Source of the DNA: Pisaster brevispinus | Lineage: Eukaryota > Echinodermata > Asteroidea > Forcipulatida > Asteriidae | Assembly: GCA_023634235.1 (NCBI GenBank) | Contig: JAMKCF010000003.1 | Span: 6,104,958 to 6,168,957 of the forward strand | Direction of reading: 5' to 3' | Length of the DNA stretch: 64,000 nucleotides | Shown here: positions 23,801 through 32,800 of the stretch, one piece after another | Layout: the number at the start of each line of letters is the position of its first letter | Numbering within the stretch: position 1 is the first letter of the stretch | Notes under the pieces: generated by a model | Database searches by the model: none | What the model was told of the DNA's origin: nothing | The model's input: the letters and a program-made list of their open reading frames with translations, nothing else | Made by a program: the position numbers and the translations under genes

Positions 23801-26800
23801 TTATCTGGTTTCTTTGCTCACTAAAACTTCTCTCAAATATGCAAACCCCACCCGCCTAAAACAAATATCAGAAATGAGTTTTAGTTTTGTAAAAAGAAAA
23901 ATTGTTCCGGTGAAAGTCTTGTGCTACACAAAACTGTGGCCTACATGTAGTGCAGATTTTCTTGAAACCTTGAGTCCTAGGCATCCTCGAAAAGTACACT
24001 CAAGACTGCTCATATCGATTCAAGCAATTTTAGTTACCCCCCCCATCACAAAGAAAAAGCCCTGAGAGAGCCCTGAGAGAGGAGAGTTTCTTGAAGCCAC
24101 TAGCCCTGAGAGAGGAGAGTTTCTTGAAGCTGTTAGCCCTGAGAGAGGAGAGTTTCTTGAAGCCACTAGCCCTGAGAGAGGGGAGTTTCTTGAAGCTGCT
24201 AGCCCTGAGAGAGGAGAGTTTCTTGAAGCTGTAAGCCCTGAGAGAGGAGAGTTTCTTGAAGCTGTTAGCCATGAGAGAGGAGAGTTTCTTGAAGCCACTA
24301 GCCCTGAGAGAGGAGAGTTTCTTGAAGCTGCTAGCACTGAGAGAGGAGAGTTTCTTGAAGCTGTTAGCCCTGAGAGAGGAGAGTTTCTTGGAGCTGTTAG
24401 CCCTGAGAGAGGATAGTTTCTTGAAGCTGTTAGCCCTGAGAGAGGAGAGTTTCTTGAAGCCACTAGCCCTGAGAGAGGAGAGTTTCTTGAAGCCACTAGC
24501 CCTGAGAGAGGAGAGTTTCTTGAAGCCACTAGCCCTGAGAGAGGAGAGTTTCTCGAAGCTACTAGCCCTGAGAGAGGAGAGTTTCTTGAAGCTGCTAGCC
24601 CTGAGAGAGGAGAGTTTCTTGAAGCCACTAGCCCTGAGAGAGGAGAGTTTCTTGAAGCCACTAGCCCTGAGAGAGGAGAGTTTCTCGAAGCTACTAGCCC
24701 TGAGACAGGAGAGTTTCTTGAAGCCACTAGCCCTGAGAGAGGAGAGTTTCTTGAAGCTGTTAGCCTTGAGAGAGGAAAGTTTCGTTTAAGCTGCTAGCCC
24801 TAAGAGAGGAGTCTGTTTCTTGAAGCTGCTAGCCCTGAAAGAGGAGAGTTTCTTGAAGCTGCTAGCCCTGAGAGAGGAGAGTTTCTTGAAGCTGCTAGCC
24901 CTAAGAGAGGAGAGTTTCTTGAAGCTGCTAGCCCTGAGAGAGGGTAGTTTCTTGAATCCACTGGCCCTGAGAGAAGAGAGTTTCTTGAAGCTGCTAGCCC
25001 TGAGAGAGGAGAGTTTCTTGAAGCTGCTAGCCCCAAGAGAGGAGAGTTTCTTGAAACTGCTAGCCCTGAGAAAGGAGAGTTTCTTAAACTACAAGCCCAT
25101 ATAAATCAGATCCTATATCTATACAATTTTGGGTTGAACAAAGAAAAATTGACTAGAGTAGGATTTGAGTCAATGACCTCTGGTTTACCGTGCCGGCACT
25201 CTTCTAATTGAGCTATCTAGCCCTATGTTTGCAGTCTCCCTGTTTTGTCAATATCTTTGTTCAAGGGTGCCAGTCAGAAGCCATACTGTACATGTACAAA
25301 TGTTACCTGCCGTGTAGCCAGGGAACACACCAAAGTTTACACAACCTTTTTGTCATTTCAGTGCCCTCCATGTAAAGCATTCACAAGAGTCTTGACTGAC
25401 ATGTACAGGAGACTTCAGGGTTGTAACAAGGAGTTTGAGTTTGTCTTCTGCAGTACAGATAGAACCAAAGAAGCTTTTGAGTCCTACTACAGCCACATGC
25501 CCTGGCTGGCTTTGCCTTATGAAGACCCACGCTGTAAGGAACTCTCCAAAATGTTTGCAATATCAGGTCAGTATGTATCTGTTTTTGTGTGTGTATGGAA
25601 GAACAGTGGACAGGATTTTTTTCTCAGCTCTGTTGAGATGTGGGAGGGGTGGTGTCTGAATAGCTCTTTGCACTAATGCTAAATATAGAACCCAAGTACC
25701 TGGATCGCAGACAAATGCGTCAAATTTCACTGACATACGCAACGCGCGGGTACATGTTCATGTTTTATGAATACTCGCATGTACTGACTATTACCACTAG
25801 TGCAGTTTGGCGTGCGATGATGCGGTGATCGCGTAAGTGGTGCAATGTTTGTCTGACAGCTGGGTATTTTGAGCAAAAGTGACATCATTAGTGCGGAGTG
25901 CTATCGGAGGAAGGTTGTAAATCTACATGAATGTGATTTGGTGGTTGAACTTACCTTGGTGTTTTAGTTTTTAGCTTTTAGTTTGTTTTACTTTAATCTA
26001 ACCCTGGTAGGACTATTTCTCTGTGCTGGACATAGATACAGAGTCCTAGTCATGAAGGGTTTGGTGCAGGGTGGTGGGTTGTTGAATTATGAGACCCATT
26101 CATGTAGCACTTCATAAGGGTTTACAAGATGCTACAGTTCATTCAGCTGCCACTGCCAGAAAAATCAGGGCAAACCCCTTCTCGTAGCGATAAGTGTCAC
26201 TGGGTTCTTTTAAGTGCATTACACAACACATAGGACCAACCGCTTGACGTCCCATCCGAAGGATGAAGCAATAATGGTTAAGTGTCTTGCAAATGGTCAC
26301 AAGTGTCAAGGTCAGGACTCGAACCCATTCTCAGCTGATCGGAAATACCAGAGCTTGACATTTTGGCCACCACACACCAAAAATTCAAACACTGTTGATT
26401 ACTCAAGCATGCATGTGTTTGCGCAGACGCTGATAACGCATACGCACTTATTTCAAAAGAAAAAAAAAGTGAACGATACGCTTGTGTATGGTTGCCCAGA
26501 GGAGCAAATGCCCAACATGTCTGAACTGTGTGTTAATTGTGGGAATTTGTTTGCGAAGAAAACGAAAGACTCCAAACGACATTTGTCATGAATTTTCATT
26601 AGTGTGCAGAATGAGTGATCAGACCCCAGAATGTTGACATCATGCCAGGTACACTGTTTGTATCGTTTTGTATTGGAATTTCAGTGCAAAAACGTTATCT
26701 TCTAATACAGCCTTTATGCAACGTGTGTGTTTGAAACTGCAGCTGCGTCATGCTTAAACTATCCACGGTGTACACACAAAACCCTGTTGTGCAGAGTTCC

Positions 26801-29800
26801 AATGTTTTCGCATGGAAATATTCTAATGCAAGATCCAATACTATAAACAAAATTGAGATACAAGATTTTTGCACTGACTCTATGAAACATACATGTAGGT
26901 GTTAATGTTGTGGATGAAGGATTATTATTGACTTTTATTTGCTCGTAGGTATTCCTACTCTAGTTCTGTTGGATGAGACGGGCAAGGTGATCACATCAGA
27001 AGGTAGAGCTATGACAGCTCAAGACCCCGAGGGACTGGTAAGTTCTCTAATTAAGTTAAATATAGAATAACCTAGTTAGGTCTCCCACACGACCAAAGTT
27101 GGCTTCGATAAACTCATGTCCCTGGTCTTGGCTTGAGTGATCGAGGTTTCTTCCTTGAGGGCCATTTGAGTTTGAGAGGACTGCAGTGTTTAGTCTCATC
27201 GGTAATTTCACAGTTACATGTACGCTCATTACATTTGCCACAACAATCAGGAATCTGAATTTCTAGATGTTTTTTTTTGTGAATAGATGTGATGGCATTT
27301 GTCAGTGGTTTTAATCAGATCGAGTCATGAACGTAATTGTATAAAATAGAGATCTGACCCCTGGGGCCGATTTCACAAAGCACTAAGATTCATCTGAAGA
27401 TGAGTTGTCGGTATGACCATAGTGATTTGTATTGTGACATCATACTTTGTGCAATCGGCCCCTGTGATCAGTGAAATGTGAAGAACCATTAAATTGTCCT
27501 GTAGAGAAGTGCATTGCTGTATAAAGAGGAAGAGCAGCAGTTGGATAAAGGTCCTAAACATGTACAATGATAATAGTGTACTTAGAGGCAGTGTATACTT
27601 TTGGTAATTGTCAAAGACCAGTATCCTCACTTGGTGTATCCCAATATATGCATACAATAACAAGCCTGTGAACATTTGGGCTCAAGTGGTCATCAAAGTT
27701 GCAAGAAAAGAATGAAAGAAAAAACACCCTAGTTGCATAGAACTGTGTGCTTTCAGATGCCTGAGAAAGGCTTCGTGCCTGAAGCCTTTCTCGGATTCAA
27801 ATTTTTTGAGAGAAAATTGCCCCTAAAACTACATAACTTCAAAGGGAGTTGTCTCTCACAATGTTCTGTACTATCAACAGCTCTCCAGTGCTCCTTTCCA
27901 AGTAAATTTTTCGCATTAACTTGTAGAGTAATTACCAAAAATATACCCTGTCTTTAAGTCAGCTTGGAGTAGGATTTGAACCTTGGACCGGTGTTAGCCA
28001 CGGGTACTTTATTTCATTGTGTAGGTGCTACTGATGTAGACTGTCCTGGGCCCATTCTTGCCTACATGCTTGCCTACACGCTTGCCTACAAGCTTTCCTA
28101 CACGCTTGCCTACATGCTTGCCTACATGCTTGCTTACATGCTTGCCTACATGCTTGCCTACATGCTTGCTTACATGCTTGCCTACATGCTTGCTTACACA
28201 TGCTTGCTTACACATGCTTGCCTACACGCTTGCCTACATGCTTGCCTACATGCTTGCCTACATGCTTGCCTACACGCTTGCCTACACGCTTGCCTACATG
28301 CTTGCCTACATGCTTGCCTACACACCAGCCTTCAGGATGGCCTACACTGTGGCTTACACACCCTTGCCTACACGCTTACATAAAGGCTTGCTTACACATT
28401 TACATACAAGCTTGCATACAGGCTTGCACACACGCTTGCATACTGGGTTGTCTACACGATTGCCTACATGCTAGCTTACATGCTTGCCTACACTCTTGCC
28501 AACACATATTTGGTTTAGCACCAGGCCATCGGCATTAGTTTTATGTGGACATCTTGTGGGGAACTTGGTTAACTTAGTGGGATTTCGCAACATTAATGCA
28601 GCATGTTGCGTTGTTAAAAGGGTATTGTCTTGTATAACACTGCTATGGCAATGTCTCACTGTCGGTTCTTGCTGTTTACAAACATAACTCAAGAGGAATA
28701 TTTTTGTTATGTTTGTAAGGACTTTCCCTGGTACCCAACACCACTGCTGGAGCTCGACGACTCTGCCACAACAGCCATTAATGAAGAGGCCTGTCTTATT
28801 CTATTTGCAGGTGAGTGACAAGTTAAAACCCCACTCTTGGTGAAACCATTTAAATGCAGTGCCTGTATGGTAATAGAACAAGAAGTGCCTTCAAAGCAAA
28901 CTCTGCTTTTTTAGCTGAAATAGCAGAGGACATCTGTGAATGAGGGTCCGTGTGAACGCGACATACTGTGCTATGATGAAAACATCCTGTGCCACAGTAG
29001 GTTTCCTTAAACCGGCATTATGTATCAGTCAGGATTATCCGACAGTTATCTACGACCAAATTAGAGGCCTACAACATGGTAATTAAAACAGCGTCTCTTT
29101 GGATTTTTGAATGGACCTTTAGTATGGAGCTTACTTAAACCTAAAAATCACTTTAAAGTATCATGAAATTGGCCTTGACCCTTTGGACCTACAAAACACT
29201 GGTGCCAAGGGCTATGGAACACTGGTGCCTAGGACCTATGATACACTGAAACCAAGGGCCTATGATACACTGATACCAAGGGCCTATGAAACACTGGTGC
29301 CTAGGGCCTATAAAACACTGTTACCTAGGGCCTGTGGGAACACTGGTACCTAGGACCTATGATACACTGATACCAAGGGCCTATGATACACTGATACCAA
29401 GGGCCTATGAAACACTGGTGCCGAGGGCCTATAAAACACTGTTACCTAGTGCCTACCACAGCTTCAAATAATTATGGTAAATAATTGCCCTAATGTACAG
29501 ACAAGTAATAGACTTGCCGTATTACAGTAGTTAGTGTACAATTGTAGTGATAATTCATAAATTCTAAAGCTTGCCTGTTTCATCATTGCTACTGCTACAC
29601 AAACCAATGGTTCTGAAAATACATTGTCCATGATATGATACAGTGTATGCTATCATCTTCCTGACATTACAGTTTTAAGTTTCATACATATTTGAACATT
29701 GGGCGTGTTAAATGGTTTCAACACTGAACTAGCCAGTCGGACTACTTGGAAAGAATGCTGACTGGTCCTTGGTTATTTCAACCAGCATTTGGCCAGCGGA

Positions 29801-32800
29801 CCACTGTTAAGGGAGAACACTCCTTTAATTTGGTGTAATAAAAAAAAAACCTGATGAAAACGGTGTGCAGTCATCACAAGGTTTATCAATTCACCTTGCT
29901 TTTAACATTTGGGTTATTGACTCACTGTACCCTTGAATGTGTGCATCTCTGACGATGGATTGTGTGCAGCAATAATGTGCAATTTACCGTGAGGCAATCA
30001 ATATGGTATGACCTACGGCTAGAGACAATCAGCGCCTACATGTTTCCAATGTCAAGGAAGTATGGATTTGTTAAAGTCTTTACCAATACAATGTATTCAT
30101 ATATGGACAATTTCAGGCATTAATGTATTCTTCAAAGGATTTCTATGAGAAATGCAGTCGAGTGTAAACAATGTTTACAAAGGCCCATTGTTTATGCTGG
30201 CCTGATGCTTCATGGAGGTGACAGAGGCAAGTGCCCTCTGCTTGCCCCTAGTCATTGCCTTGGTGCCCCTTGAAATGTTCCAACAGTTTACAATTTCCTC
30301 ATGGAGGTGCTTCTTACCAAGCTGAGAAAAACGCCCTGGTGCCCCTTGAAATGTTCTTATAGAAGTTTGCAATTTCCTCGTGGAGAAGCCCTTACTAAGG
30401 TTAGAAAATGCCTTGGTGCCCCTGCCCTTTCAACTACGAAGCATTTAGCCTGCTTAAATACGACCTATGCAATTCTAGAATCCATACCATGGGTTCGAAT
30501 CCCACCCGAGTAATATGCCTGTGATTTTTTTCACAGAACTCGGGAAAGTACTGAGTATACAGTGCTAACACACATCGGTGTAAGGGTAAAACCAAACTTA
30601 ATATTCTTTATCCCCGATGCAAAATTAACATCTATTAAATCGTTGTGGAACCCGCTGCTAAAATATAGGATTCGAACTGCCTCTAGCTACCGGGCAATCT
30701 CGGTGGTCTAGTTGGTAAGACACTGCTCTAAAATTGCATAGGTCGTGGGTTCGAATCCCACCCTAGTAATATGCCTGTGATTTTTTTCACAGAACTCGGG
30801 AAAGTACTGAGTATACAGTGCTAACACACATCGGTGTAAGGGTAAAACCAAAATTAATATTCTTTCCTCTAGATACTCTCGATGTAGTCCATTGTTACTT
30901 GAGTTACCAGTTTGACAAAGAATAGCATTTAAAGTTCTTTTAATAGCTTATCAAGCCATTCATGGTTTAGCACCAATGTAAATTCGAGAGCTCATAATCA
31001 TGAAATCACTCTCTCAAACATCTTACCGTTGTAGGAGTTCGCAAGACCATACATTGTTGACTTACCCTTCAAGAACATCCAAGGCTACCCTAGGTGATCG
31101 GGCATTTGTGTATGCTGCTCCTAAACTATGGAATAATCTCCCTCCTTGTATTAGATAATCGTCTTCACATAATGTATTTAAATCCAAGTTTTAAAAAATT
31201 TGTTTTCGATTAATTCCTTCTAGTACTGTAAGTGTTCTTCGTAATGCGCAGTAGAGTATATTCATATAGGTATTGCGCAATATAAATGTCTGTTATTATT
31301 ATTATTATTAATATACGTTTTTATTGCCCAAAGAGCCTAATTCAAGGCAACGGTGTCCCCTTAAGATGTTGAAAATGCAAGATCTTGGTCTAGCACGGAA
31401 ATGCTGGCTGAGACACAAAGTCATCAATCAATGCCACTACCCTAAGTAGGTCAGTTCTGGTACTCAAAATGCCTCAATAACATGCCTCAAATAACATACC
31501 AGTCTTTCATACGAGAACTTGATCGCAAAGCGATCAATATTGAAACAGTTTGGTTTAAGTTGCAATCACCAGGGCTTATAAAATTCAGGCATTACACTAA
31601 GGTGCTGATCGGAAAAATATTCATAGCTTTTTCATGCTTGACTTGAGTTTCATTTTTTTTTTTTTTTTTTGCAGTTGGATTTTTCTTATAGAACATTTTC
31701 ATTTGGAGTAATAATCTAGCCAGTCTCTTAAAAAACCTGTGGACAGTGAAAAATTACACTTTATATTCTTTTTACACGGAGCTGTTTTGTTAAAGATGTG
31801 AAACATACATGTATAACAACATTCAGAGCTTTCAATGTGACTTTTTGTATTGCTTGGTACATGTACACATCACTTTGCGCACATATTTTGTTCTATCTGT
31901 TTTTGATTTCATAGAGTGTTAACTTTAACCCTTTTAGTCCCAAAACCGCCCTAAACCGCCCTTCCTGTTACTCCTCAAACTGCCTGAGAAGTTTGACAAG
32001 TTGTATCTTGAATTTTACACAGAGCGCGTAAACAGAGCGCGATATGTACCACTTGTTACAGGTTTTCTGCTCACTTTTGCTTAGCAGAAATTTGTTAAGC
32101 AGTATTTCCATCAAGAGCGCGATCTCAATATTACAATGATGGAAATACTGCTTAACAAATTTCTGCTAAGCAAAAGTGAGCAGAAAACCAGTAACAAGTG
32201 GTACATGTGACTTGGTAAACCTTATTCCTTACTTTTTGTGCTTTAAGCAGCTCTATGACATTGGCCCCTGTTTGTATGCTCCACCTATGAACAACCAATC
32301 ACAGACACTGATTCTAACTGGGATTATTATGATCTGATTAGATATTGAAGGAGATGATGATGTGATTCAAGCCAAGGAGCTACTCTTACCGGTGGCAAGA
32401 GAGTACACCGAGAAAGCGGAGGCATCTGAGAAGGAATGCTCTCTGAGGTTCTTCATCGGTGGAGATGTGAGTTGTTATGCTATCTTATATTGTGCAAATA
32501 TTGGATGCATGTGACTGCATTTGTCGCAGAGTGAAATCTGGACTATTGCATTGCACGAGGTGAAGCCGAGTGAAATTGAAAAGCCAGATTTCACCGAGTG
32601 ATTATATTATGCGACAATGCATGAATGAAATGCATTCAATATTGGGGGACTTTTGGGACGCAAGGTGGCAGCAGACTTACCTGGTAAATCCATTGTTTTT
32701 GGTACTTTGTGCATGCTCAGAACTACGTTAACAATGGAAATTTACCTGGTAAGTCTGCTGCCACCTAGCGTTCCAAATCTCCCATTGTTTTACATGTATA

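Noticed and set aside
24020..25104. Repeat-protein-like ORFs on both strands (SRNSPLSGL and LREESFLK repeats)
   Set aside because: A 33-bp minisatellite inside an NXN intron; both strands stay open only because the period is a multiple of three.
25567..25676. Extension of the CPPC exon as read through in the open frame
   Set aside because: A good donor (gtcagt) lies at 25,567 and the next exon restores the split glycine codon exactly as in nucleoredoxin.
27976..28538. ORFs with LAYM or PTCL repeats
   Set aside because: By-products of the 12-bp minisatellite in an NXN intron.
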